This document shows, piece after piece, positions 16,940 through 24,959 of a stretch of DNA of 64,000 bases (its first letter is position 1; each line of letters begins with the position of its first letter). Source of the DNA: an uncultured Adlercreutzia sp. Its GTDB lineage: Bacteria; Actinomycetota; Coriobacteriia; Coriobacteriales; Eggerthellaceae. Below the pieces are notes generated by a model, which saw only the letters and a program-made list of their open reading frames with translations, ran no database searches and had not been told where the DNA came from. The position numbers and the translations under genes were made by a program. The stretch is taken from contig CABSMC010000001.1 in assembly GCA_902478715.1 (NCBI GenBank), positions 37,479-101,478 on the forward strand. The letters are read 5' to 3'.

Positions 16940-17139
16940 CTCTCCTCCTTTGAATTCCCAGGGATCGAGCCGTGGGACGCCACGCGCACCTGCGGCGAAT
17001 GCATGCGCCGCGAATGGATTGCGACAATGTCGCTGCGCCAGTGGGTCTTGGACTCTTTGCGCCTGCGTCTCCTCAACTGCGCAGGTCGCTATCCCCTCTT
17101 CTGGTAATCCTTGAGAATTGGCCAAATTCCACGGGAAGC

Positions 17140-17186
17140 ACTATAGCAAATTGTCCTATGACAATGCAAGGATTATCATAGGACAA
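17140..17186 (-). promoter_or_regulatory. molybdoenzyme operon promoter with two operator dyads
   Basis: On the minus strand TTGCAT and TATAGT, 18 bp apart, form a -35/-10 pair about 200 bp before the catalytic subunit. Two dyads of the form TTRTC-N4-GACAA lie at 17151-17164 (TTGTCCTATGACAA, in the spacer) and 17173-17186 (TTATCATAGGACAA), with centres 22 bp apart. The same site recurs upstream of the NrfD-like gene at 20818-21819. The layout resembles CRP/FNR-type half sites, but the regulator is unknown. Confidence 0.6.
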
Positions 17187-17317
17187 TTTTCAGAGGAGGT
17201 TATCTATTTTGAGGATAGTTGGCTGGAATCACTCCTAGATCAGCAATAGCGTTGCCGATAATAACGCGAGAAGTTACTATAAGCCCATACTCTGACTACC
17301 ACTAGGAGCGTGCGACG

Positions 17318-17623
17318 ATGAATGAACTTCTCGATCCCGTGACACCCGGAGAGCTGCTCTCCGAGGAGTTTCTCAAGCCCATGGGCTTATCGCAATACCG
17401 GCTCGCGAAAGAAATCGGCGTGCCCGCGCAGCGCATCGGCCAGATTGTCCTCGGGCGGCGAGCTATCACCGCCGACACCGATTTGCGGCTCTGCCGCTTC
17501 TTCGGCCTCACCGATGGCTACTGGCTTCGTGCCCAGGAAGTCTACGACCTGGAAGTCACGAGGCGCAAGCTCGCCCCCGAGCTCAAGCGAATCCACCCCT
17601 TCAACCAAGCTGCCTGCCTGTAG
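17318..17623 (+). CDS. HigA-family antitoxin-like HTH protein (orphan)
   Basis: A 101-aa XRE-type DNA-binding protein: LSQYRLAKEIGVPAQRIGQI is the helix-turn-helix and the C-terminus has the HigA/VapI pattern (GYWLRAQ..YDLEV..). Normally higA follows higB; no higB-like ORF is present in the 130 bp upstream, so it looks orphaned. GGAGCG is 8 nt before the ATG. Its last 23 bp overlap the 3' end of hipA on the other strand. Confidence 0.85.
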   Translation: MNELLDPVTPGELLSEEFLKPMGLSQYRLAKEIGVPAQRIGQIVLGRRAITADTDLRLCRFFGLTDGYWLRAQEVYDLEVTRRKLAPELKRIHPFNQAACL

Positions 17624-18917
17624 GAATCCAGAATCCCATCGCCTTCAACCGCTCCAAAACGGGCGCGGCGTGGCGGGCGCCGGCTTCGGGATACAGCTCG
17701 GAGGCAATCGCGATGCCGAGGCGAACATCTTCCGCCGCCTTTCCAAGCACTTCGTCTACGACGCGAGCAGGCAGGCCCCATGAGCGGGCCTCAGCTACAA
17801 TATTCTCTCGCTCGATCCTATCGATGCGAATGCGACCATCGATGCGCAAGCCCATGAACAGCATGTTCGGCGTAATCTCAAGGGCTGGCACGACGTCATA
17901 GAGCGGCGCAAGGCACACCTCGTCGCCCCCGTGGAGCAGCGCGTAGTTCTTGGCGTGAGCGTCGGTATTTCCCAGAACGGTGTTCACGAAGAGATGCCGC
18001 AGCAGCCGCTTCCGCTCTTCCAACGAGTCGGCGGCATAGCGGGACAGCAACTCGGCAATGCCCTTATAGGTCGGATCGCTTTTCGTGGGCGTCGCCGTTG
18101 CCGCGTACTTGCGCCCCGGCTCTATGCCGAGCGCCTGCGCGCAGTCTTCCTGGTGCAGCCGCACGAGCCCCCGTTCGGTTTCAACTCGGTCGAAGCGCTC
18201 CACAGCCAGCGTAGGCGGCGCATCGGGCAAATCGAGAATGGCCGAGCCAGCCGTCTCCGTCACCTGTCGTGCGACCTCCATCCCCCACGCTTCCGCTTCA
18301 ACCAATCCCGCAAGCCGACCCTGGGGCTGCGGCTTCAAGATATGCGTCGAAGGGGCCCCGTCCAAAGGAAGCGCCACAGAACTTAAGGCCCTGCGGCCCG
18401 GCTCGGCCGCAGCCCAGTCTTCTGATCTCGCAATCACGCACAGCTTCTCCTGAAAGCCGCCGAGCGACACGCGCAGAGAAGATGCGTCATCGTAAGGGTG
18501 CGACGGCAATGCCGCCAGACGTGCCGACAGTTCCTCAGGAGTCAATCGCTTCTCGCGCGGCAGCTCCTGGCTCGTACGCGCCAACGCCCAATCTTCCGAG
18601 GGCATCACCTCAACGGCGCCGGCGCACTCCCAGCCAATCTGGGCGAGCAATCCGAAATAGTCGCCTTCGGCAACACCGTAGAACCGCTGCAGTTCATCAA
18701 GCCTCGCATCTTCGGGCAAGAGCCCCGAGAACCAGGAAAACGTCCGCTGGGCATCGAAGGGCTCCTCTTGCACGCAGAGTGACGTTGAGAGGAGGGGCGA
18801 AGAGGGATGCGCCGAGGCCACCTCTTCCGAAAACGCGAAACGAGCGCCGTTTTTCGTACGAGCCAGATGCCCAATCTTCTCGCCGCCAAGGCGAACTTCA
18901 AGGATCTCGGAATTCAC
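17601..18917 (-). CDS. HipA-like serine/threonine kinase toxin
   Basis: About 438 aa, the normal length of HipA. Seen: an N-terminal subdomain (RLGGEKIGHL), the glycine-rich loop region SLGGFQEKLCV, HILKPQ, ERFDR, HQEDCAQALG, and the catalytic motif NTDAHAKN (around 316-323) followed by LAPLYDVV with the metal-binding Asp. HipA phosphorylates glutamyl-tRNA synthetase in Escherichia coli and is neutralised by HipB; the target here is not known. The ATG overlaps the hipB stop (4 bp). Confidence 0.92.
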   Translation of the reverse strand: MNSEILEVRLGGEKIGHLARTKNGARFAFSEEVASAHPSSPLLSTSLCVQEEPFDAQRTFSWFSGLLPEDARLDELQRFYGVAEGDYFGLLAQIGWECAGAVEVMPSEDWALARTSQELPREKRLTPEELSARLAALPSHPYDDASSLRVSLGGFQEKLCVIARSEDWAAAEPGRRALSSVALPLDGAPSTHILKPQPQGRLAGLVEAEAWGMEVARQVTETAGSAILDLPDAPPTLAVERFDRVETERGLVRLHQEDCAQALGIEPGRKYAATATPTKSDPTYKGIAELLSRYAADSLEERKRLLRHLFVNTVLGNTDAHAKNYALLHGGDEVCLAPLYDVVPALEITPNMLFMGLRIDGRIRIDRIERENIVAEARSWGLPARVVDEVLGKAAEDVRLGIAIASELYPEAGARHAAPVLERLKAMGFWIPTGRQLG

Positions 18918-19207
18918 CGTTGACCCCCTTCTTGGCGCGAGCGCAGAAGCGACACCGTCGATGCGGGGACATCATGCACTTCGGCTTGAGCGCCCTTGGG
19001 GAGCACCACCAGCTTCAAGCCCAAATCGCTGATGGCGCGCATGAGGGTCAGGGAGCTGACGCCCTTGCCGTTTTCGAGAGCCGAAAGGGTGGCATGGGAG
19101 GCACCGATAATCTCGGCGAACTCATCTTGCGTATACCCTTTTTCCTTGCGGGTTTTCCGAAGAAACGACCCGAGCTGGTCGAGGCCGTACACATTGGTCC
19201 ATTTCAT
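18914..19207 (-). CDS. HipB-like antitoxin and repressor
   Basis: About 97 aa XRE HTH protein; FLRKTRKEKGYTQDEFAEII begins the HTH, followed by GASHATLSALENGKG. ATG 19207 has GGAGA upstream and is preferred over 19231. Coupled to hipA by an ATGA overlap. Three palindromes upstream (19227-19316) are probably its operators, giving autorepression as in known hipBA operons. Confidence 0.9.
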   Translation of the reverse strand: MKWTNVYGLDQLGSFLRKTRKEKGYTQDEFAEIIGASHATLSALENGKGVSSLTLMRAISDLGLKLVVLPKGAQAEVHDVPASTVSLLRSRQEGGQR

Positions 19208-19226
19208 CGCGCATCTCCCATCAAAC

Positions 19227-19316
19227 ATCAAGTTTTCTTGATATTAGCCGATATTTGGAAAATGTCAAATATTCTTGACGAATTGGAAAATAACGCGATT
19301 GTCAAATATTCTTGAC
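19227..19316 (-). promoter_or_regulatory. three hipBA operator palindromes
   Basis: ATCAAGTTTTCTTGAT (19227-19242) and two identical copies of GTCAAATATTCTTGAC (19264-19279 and 19301-19316) are inverted repeats of the TCAA...TTGA type; the last two start exactly 37 bp apart. They lie just before hipB. The last one ends 3 bp before the stop codon of the upstream SPFH gene. Confidence 0.75.
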
Positions 19317-19318
19317 GC

Positions 19319-20251
19319 TTAGCCCTTGAGCAGATCGCCGACACCCTCGTTGAAGCCCTCGGCGAAGGCGCTGGGGATAACGACGGTGCCGTTGCCCTCG
19401 CGCAGCGACTCGTTCAGCAGGTGCATGGTGCGCAGGCGCGAGACCGCCTCGTGGTCGCCGATGAGCTCTTCCATCTCGTCTAGAATCTCGTAGATATCGT
19501 GCTCCGCCTCCATGAGGATGATGCGGGCCTTCTTGCGCTGCTCGGCCTGGGCCTCCAGGCTCATGGCCTCCTGCAGCTCCTTCGGCAGAAGGATGTCGCG
19601 CACCTCCACCGAAAGCACGGTCACGCCCCAGGGCGCCACCTTCTCCTCCAACACGCGCTTGAGCTCCCGATCGAGTTGCTCGCGGCGGATAGCCACCTCG
19701 GCGGCGCTTGCCCGGCCGATGGCGTCGCGCAGGGCCGTCTGGGCCGCCATCTCCACGGCGCGGGTGAAGTCGCCCACCTCGGTGCAGGCGGCCGCGGCGT
19801 CCCACACGTGCCAGAACAGCACGGCGTCCACGTTCATGGGCACGAGATCGGCCGTCAGCGTCTCCTCGGCGTAGAAGGTGGTCACCCGGGTGCGCGTGTC
19901 CACCCGCATGGTGTTCGACTCGATAACGGGGATGGTCCAGAACAGCCCCGGCCCCGACACGCGGTTGAAGCGCCCGAGACGAAGCACCACCACGCGCTCC
20001 CACTGCTGGGCGACGTGGCAGCAGCCGATGGCGAGCAGCGCCGCCAGCGCGGCCACAACGATAAGCCCCAGGGTCACGCGGCCAGTCGCAAGCGCTCCAA
20101 CGCCCAGCACGCAGGCCAGCACCACGACGAACAGCACGGCGGAGAACAGCAGCACGCCCGCCGAAGAGGCGCGCTCCCCCACCATTTCCGTAGACACATC
20201 CGGCGCCACGCGGAAGCGGCGCTCGTCGGAAGACTTCTCTTTGCCGAACAT
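19319..20251 (-). CDS. SPFH/band 7 (slipin-like) membrane protein
   Basis: About 310 aa. Two hydrophobic segments (about 30-85) are followed by an SPFH domain beginning ERVVVLRLGRFNRVSGPGLFWTIP and then a coiled-coil region rich in Glu/Lys/Ala. This fits the slipin/stomatin group, which scaffolds membrane microdomains. ATG 20251 follows AAGGAG. It sits behind a GntR (YtrA-type) regulator and the two are likely one operon (83-bp gap). Function here unknown. Confidence 0.85.
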   Translation of the reverse strand: MFGKEKSSDERRFRVAPDVSTEMVGERASSAGVLLFSAVLFVVVLACVLGVGALATGRVTLGLIVVAALAALLAIGCCHVAQQWERVVVLRLGRFNRVSGPGLFWTIPVIESNTMRVDTRTRVTTFYAEETLTADLVPMNVDAVLFWHVWDAAAACTEVGDFTRAVEMAAQTALRDAIGRASAAEVAIRREQLDRELKRVLEEKVAPWGVTVLSVEVRDILLPKELQEAMSLEAQAEQRKKARIILMEAEHDIYEILDEMEELIGDHEAVSRLRTMHLLNESLREGNGTVVIPSAFAEGFNEGVGDLLKG

Positions 20252-20334
20252 GGGAACTCCTTCAGATCGGGGCTTGCGGGACGGCGTCATTCGGCGCAGG
20301 CGAAGACGCAAACAGGGGCGAGAGGCGCGAGCTG

Positions 20335-20796
20335 TCACGCCCCTTTCTCAGCTCGGGCTGCAGGCTTCTCGAAATCGATGATGCGAGCGGACACCTCGCC
20401 GCGCTCGCGGGCCTCGTCGTACTTCAGGCGCTTGACCTTGCGGCTCATGGCGTGCTCGATGTCATCCAGGCCCATACCCAGCTCGCGGCACGCCATGATG
20501 CACTCGTCCAGCACCGCGTCCGCCTCGCCGTCGCCTTCCGCGCCCGCCTTCGCGCCCAAATCGGTCACGAACACACCGCGGCCCCGGGTCGATTCCAGAT
20601 ACCCGTCGGACACAAGACTCAAGTAGGCCTTGTTCACCGTGTTGTAGTTGATGGAGATCTCCGAAGCCAGCCCACGCACGGTGGGCAGCTTGTCGCCCGG
20701 CGCCAGGGTGCCGTCATTGATAAGGTAGGCGATGCGGTTGCGCAGCTGCACCCACAGGGGCAAGTCGCTCGCCGGATCAACTTCGAAGGGAAACAT
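20335..20796 (-). CDS. GntR-family regulator, YtrA subfamily
   Basis: About 153 aa: an N-terminal winged helix (LWVQLRNRIAYLINDGTLAPGDKLPTVR..) and a short C-terminal helical part, the size of YtrA-type regulators, which usually control membrane-protein or ABC operons next to them. Start at ATG 20796 is preferred because GAAAGG lies 6 nt upstream. It precedes the SPFH gene and starts 21 bp after the stop of the NrfD-like gene, so all three may be one transcript. Confidence 0.88.
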   Translation of the reverse strand: MFPFEVDPASDLPLWVQLRNRIAYLINDGTLAPGDKLPTVRGLASEISINYNTVNKAYLSLVSDGYLESTRGRGVFVTDLGAKAGAEGDGEADAVLDECIMACRELGMGLDDIEHAMSRKVKRLKYDEARERGEVSARIIDFEKPAARAEKGA

Positions 20797-20817
20797 GGAC
20801 GACCTTTCTCTCAAGGA

Positions 20818-21819
20818 CTAGAAGGGAACGGAAACAACGGGCAGCATCCCGGCCGCCACTACGACCGCGCGCAAACAGGCGCCGCCAACAAGAACGCAAC
20901 CGGCGCTGGCGAGCAACGCCCCGTAGACCACAAGGGAAACGCCGGGGCCTCGGTCGACGGCCGAAGACGAGGCGGCGGTGCGGCGCCCCATCGCGAAAGC
21001 GGCGAGGCCATCGATGGCAAGCGGCGCGACAAGCCCGAGCGCGACAAGCCCGCCCCAGAACAAAACGCTATCAGACCCCGAAAGCAGCAGCGTCACCGAG
21101 GTCTGCGCCGCTTCGTCGGTGGGCGTGAGCGCGCCGTCGGGCGGCAGAGCGGCCCATACCGACAGCAGCCACAGCGCCAACACCGCGCCCTCGAGCACGA
21201 TGAGCACACCGTCAGCGCGCAGAAGCAGGCGCAGCATGCACCGGAAGGCGTCCGCGGCTCTTCCCAGCAGCGCGAGCGCAACACACAGCGCAATGCCACA
21301 CGAAAGACTCGAGAGCACAAAGAGGACAGGCAGCCATCCGCTGTGCCACAAGGGCACCGAGGCCAGATCCGAAAGAAGTAGCCCCGTGTAGGCCATGACC
21401 ACCACGGCCACAACCAAAAGCAACCCGCTCGCAATGCGCAGCACCGACAGCGTAGCCGGCAGAAGGCCGCGCCACAGCAGCGCCGCGCCAAACGCCAGCG
21501 CAAAGCAAAGCGCGACGGCCCAGGCGCCGATCACCAAGTAACTCGTCGGAGCAGACGTCGCAAGAACCAGCACCCGATCGGGACGCCCCACGTCGGCCAC
21601 AAGGCACAGGGCCGCGAGTCCGAGAACCGCTGCGGCGCCGATTAAGGACGTGCCGAAGAAACTTCCATACAGACATCCACGGCCGTCGCGGAATCGCAAG
21701 GCGGAAGACCGCCGCACCTCATCGCCATCGGACAGCAATCCGAGCACTGCCATGACGGCGCAAACCCCCGCGCCGGTGCCGCCGAGAAAGAGGTAGGCCA
21801 CCACCAGTTCGCTGAACAC
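20818..21819 (-). CDS. NrfD-like polytopic membrane protein without partner subunits
   Basis: About 333 aa with eight to nine hydrophobic helices. FLGGTGAGVCAV at the start, DVGRPDR after the second helix pair and SAPTSYLVIGAW are typical of the NrfD/DmsC-type membrane subunits. No Fe-S or molybdopterin gene is adjacent. The upstream operator (21868-21891) matches the two dyads of the molybdoenzyme operon at 17.15 kb, so it could be an extra anchor for that or another complex made under the same conditions. Confidence 0.7.
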   Translation of the reverse strand: MFSELVVAYLFLGGTGAGVCAVMAVLGLLSDGDEVRRSSALRFRDGRGCLYGSFFGTSLIGAAAVLGLAALCLVADVGRPDRVLVLATSAPTSYLVIGAWAVALCFALAFGAALLWRGLLPATLSVLRIASGLLLVVAVVVMAYTGLLLSDLASVPLWHSGWLPVLFVLSSLSCGIALCVALALLGRAADAFRCMLRLLLRADGVLIVLEGAVLALWLLSVWAALPPDGALTPTDEAAQTSVTLLLSGSDSVLFWGGLVALGLVAPLAIDGLAAFAMGRRTAASSSAVDRGPGVSLVVYGALLASAGCVLVGGACLRAVVVAAGMLPVVSVPF

Positions 21820-21867
21820 GGCTCCCTCCTCTTCTCGTCGACGTTCCGCGATTCATCCTTCTCCCAC

Positions 21868-21891
21868 CTAGATTATCATAAGACAATCTAG
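21868..21891. promoter_or_regulatory. operator palindrome shared with molybdoenzyme operon
   Basis: The core TTATCATAAGACAA (21873-21886) is embedded in a longer dyad with CTAG ends on both sides. It differs from the site at 17173-17186 by one base. Located about 50 bp upstream of the NrfD-like gene. Confidence 0.6.
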
Positions 21892-21940
21892 GGTAGGCAG
21901 ACTATCTCCGCCTCAGACAAAAAGCAGCTCGTTTATTTCG

Positions 21941-22107
21941 CCGATTTTGCGATTGTTAGCAACGCGAGGAACCTACAGGATCGGCTTTCGTGACCCACAA
22001 GCGCAATTCTGGCGGTTTTCCACCCATGAAGCGTCGAAAGAGCCCATCTTTGACGTCTTCGACCGCTCGTCCGCACCCCCATGCTGCTAACAATCGCAAT
22101 TTCTTGG
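21941..22107. repeat. inverted-repeat element, family A copy 2
   Basis: Left arm ends TTTGCGATTGTTAGC (21960); right arm GCTAACAATCGCAATTTC starts at 22086. The rest of the 496-bp gap between 21819 and 22316 holds only the operator above and an imperfect repeat of GCATCTCC-containing units near 22235-22330. Confidence 0.75.
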
Positions 22108-22315
22108 GAAAAATGGGGGCGCAAATGCTCCAGAGTCCGACGCGCGATCCGACACAGCTCTTTCGCACTTGCCGGACACCGCTTTCTCGCCTAAAGCGCG
22201 TAAGCCCGTAGTCTGCGATCGGCTGAAGCCGCATCTCCGCGGTCGACTGCAACCGCATCTCCACCGGCAGCAGCAGCCCATCTCCCGCCGGTTGCAGCAG
22301 CGCCTCCGCAATCGG

Positions 22316-23263
22316 TTACAGCAGCACTTTCACGCCGAAGTAGGCGAGCACCACCAAACCTACGATGATGCGGTAGACGCCGAACGCCGTGAAGTCGTTC
22401 TTCTTGATGTAGCCCATGAGGAACTTGATGGAGATCACCGACACGACGAATGCCGTCACGATGCCCACCACAAGCACGGCGATCTCGGTGGCCGTCATGA
22501 CCAGGCCCACGGCCATCAGATACTTGATGAGCTTCAGCACGCCCCAGCCGAACATGACGGGAATGGCCAGAAAGAACGTGAACTCCGCCGCCGCCGTGCG
22601 CGAGCAGCCGCAGAGCATGCCGCCGATGATGGTGGAGCCCGAGCGCGACGTGCCGGGGATGATGGCGAGCATTTGGAAGCAGCCGATCTTCAGCGACGTC
22701 TTCCAGTCGATCTCATCCACGGTGCGCACGCGGAACAGGGCCATCTCGGCGTCGTCGCCATCGTCGCCCGGACCCACCTCGGGCACGGGACGCGCATGGG
22801 CGCCGCGGGGACGCCGGGGGGCGCGACTGGCCAGGTAGGCTGCCTCGCGCCGACGGTTGCGCCGCTCCAGCAGGATGAACACGACGCCGTAGACGATAAG
22901 GGCAATGGCCACCGTCCACGCATTGTAGAAGTACTCGTTGAAGAAGTCGTCCAGGGTAAGCCCGATGGCCGCCGCCGGGATGCAGCCGATGGCCACCATG
23001 CCCCACAGCCGCCAGGTGCCGCGCTTCTCGGCCGACGTCTTCTTCGGCGAGAACGGGTTCAGCTTATGGAAGTACAGGATGAGCACGGCCATGATGGCGC
23101 CCAGTTGGATGACCACCAAGAACAGCTCCAGGAACTCCGCCGACACGTTCAGCTTCACGAACTCGTCCACGAGAATCATGTGGCCCGTGGAAGAGATGGG
23201 CAGCCATTCGGTGATGCCCTCCACGACGCCGATGAAGAACGCCTTCAGAACTTCGATGAACAT
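22316..23263 (-). CDS. undecaprenyl-diphosphatase UppP (BacA)
   Basis: About 315 aa integral membrane enzyme that dephosphorylates undecaprenyl diphosphate to recycle the peptidoglycan carrier lipid; gives bacitracin resistance. Both active-site motifs are present: EGITEWLPISSTGH (14-27) and PGTSRSGST (203-211). A charged loop of about 45 residues (about 135-180, Arg-rich then Asp-rich) interrupts the usual layout and makes the protein longer than the common ~270 aa. Start ATG 23263 chosen because the hydrophobic N-terminus begins there; the ribosome-binding site is weak. Confidence 0.93.
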   Translation of the reverse strand: MFIEVLKAFFIGVVEGITEWLPISSTGHMILVDEFVKLNVSAEFLELFLVVIQLGAIMAVLILYFHKLNPFSPKKTSAEKRGTWRLWGMVAIGCIPAAAIGLTLDDFFNEYFYNAWTVAIALIVYGVVFILLERRNRRREAAYLASRAPRRPRGAHARPVPEVGPGDDGDDAEMALFRVRTVDEIDWKTSLKIGCFQMLAIIPGTSRSGSTIIGGMLCGCSRTAAAEFTFFLAIPVMFGWGVLKLIKYLMAVGLVMTATEIAVLVVGIVTAFVVSVISIKFLMGYIKKNDFTAFGVYRIIVGLVVLAYFGVKVLL

Positions 23264-23939
23264 GTCCACAGAAACTGCCTCCGTACGATTTGCTTGCCTG
23301 TCGGCCCAAGCGGCGAGCGGTAACCCAGACCAGAGCGCGCCGCCAACACGAGAAAAGCGCACAAGGGGCACGCCCTCTTTCGAGCCTCGGAAATGCTATC
23401 ACGGCACTGCGAATCGTCAGGATTCCTACGAAGAAAGTCCACGTTTGTCACTTTGGGGCCGCTGCCGCGGATACGCCGTGGAGTCGCCCGGGACAAGCCT
23501 GATGCCACCGACGACCGGCACAACCCGTCGTATCGCACACCCCGCGCGCTCCACCATCCCTTGTGCGCAGGGCAAATTCTATGTCAGATATAACATATTA
23601 GAAAAATCCATTTCCCCTGATCAAAGCACGTTTTCAAAAGCAACGAAGCACCAACGAACCTCAAGCATTGCGGTAATGAAACTAACGATCATCGCACTTT
23701 TACCAACGGAGACGACCATGTTGGAGTATCATGGGACACCCGCGAGCGACCGGAAGCGATAAGTTGTTCCGGCCCGGCAAACGCAGCTTTCAACCCAACA
23801 GGCCCTGCCCTCTTCCCGGCGCGCAGGCATACCGCGGCCCATCGCGGCGCCCGGCCATCTCGGCGCCCGGCCGTCCTTGCCTCATCACGGACGCGCATAA
23901 CCACCGAAGGGTCTCCCCTTCCGACAAAAGGATACGATC
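23264..23939. other. 676-bp intergenic region
   Basis: No supported gene. An AT-rich patch at about 23575-23660 may hold the promoter of the LuxR-type gene. I see no strong repeat or RNA. Confidence 0.4.
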
Positions 23940-24761
23940 ATGTTGAAAGCTGCCCACCTCGGCGGTCTGATCCCGCCCATCCTCCATCCCTCTTCGCGCA
24001 ACCATGAAAATGCTCGCGAGCGAACCGATCGGCCGACAACGTTGCTGTTCGCGGGCGCAGTAACCTCTTTCGGATTGGCTTTCGTGCTCATCGGCGCCGC
24101 AGCCTCCTTCGCCGCCGGAGCGCCCGCGCCGGCGAACCTCGACCAGTCGACCCTCGTATTCGGATCCTTGGCAGCGGCCTGCGCCCTGGCGGCACTCGGC
24201 ATGATGCTGGCCTTGCGGGAGAGAAGCCTGCGCACGCAGCAAATGCGCCGCGTCACCCGTGCCGAGCAAATCCAGGGGGAGCTGGACAGCCTAGGCCTCA
24301 CGCCCAAGGAGATGCCCATCGCAAAGCTCATCCTGCAGCATCAGAGCTATGCGACCATCGCCGCCGAGCGGCACCTGGCCGTGCGCACGGTGCAATTCCA
24401 CGCCACGAATATCTTTCGGAAAGCCTATGTCAGCAACCGACGCGACTTCGAGCGCGTCATCCTGACCGACGAGCGCGACGACAACCGGCACGACGGCGGG
24501 CGTCGCGACGCTCCCTGCTGCCGCAGCGACCAAACGGCACCGCTCGACGGCCGGGGTGCCGCGCGTCCCGGATGCGCCCTCCGCGGCCAGAATGCCTGCA
24601 TAGCCGGCCACAGCTCCGACAGCCCGGCGACGGTCCTCCCCGCGCAAAATCCCGGCAGCGAGCAGGAGCGCGAAGATCCCGACCGCCCCGCCGGCAGCCC
24701 CACGACCCTCCGCAGCCGTGCGGCCCTGCGCCACGGCAGGCAGGAGGGAGGGCAGCTGTAG
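23940..24761 (+). CDS. membrane-anchored LuxR-type regulator with aberrant tail
   Basis: 273 aa as read. Two hydrophobic segments (about 33-58 and 70-92) precede a LuxR-type helix-turn-helix (about 118-176; LGLTPKEMPIAKLILQ and later AVRTVQFHATNIFRKAYV). Membrane LuxR regulators are common in Eggerthellaceae. After about residue 180 the sequence turns into polar, Pro/Arg/Gly-rich text without family features, as if the natural stop had been lost by a frameshift. AAAGGA precedes the ATG. Ligand unknown. Confidence 0.65.
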   Translation: MLKAAHLGGLIPPILHPSSRNHENARERTDRPTTLLFAGAVTSFGLAFVLIGAAASFAAGAPAPANLDQSTLVFGSLAAACALAALGMMLALRERSLRTQQMRRVTRAEQIQGELDSLGLTPKEMPIAKLILQHQSYATIAAERHLAVRTVQFHATNIFRKAYVSNRRDFERVILTDERDDNRHDGGRRDAPCCRSDQTAPLDGRGAARPGCALRGQNACIAGHSSDSPATVLPAQNPGSEQEREDPDRPAGSPTTLRSRAALRHGRQEGGQL

Positions 24762-24959
24762 CCGACCAATCGGGGTCGCAGAACCAGGCGCCCGCACCAC
24801 AGCCGGCCAGCCACAGGCGAGGGCGCCTGCCTCCAACGCACAATCGCCGAAGCCAGCGTCCAGCCGAGGCCGCAAATGCGGCTGCGAAAGGTCATCATTG
24901 GAGAAACAGACGCCCCCGCCTCATCGCCGCGGCTGCGCCCACGTGCTACTGTGATACCC

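Noticed and set aside
22222..22330. Possible tandem repeat or CRISPR-like array near the uppP stop
   Set aside because: Units containing GCATCTCC are short, irregular and without constant spacers.
24291..24875. Hydrophobic minus-strand frame opposite the LuxR-type gene tail
   Set aside because: No recognisable family or start signal; kept only as possible debris in the findings.
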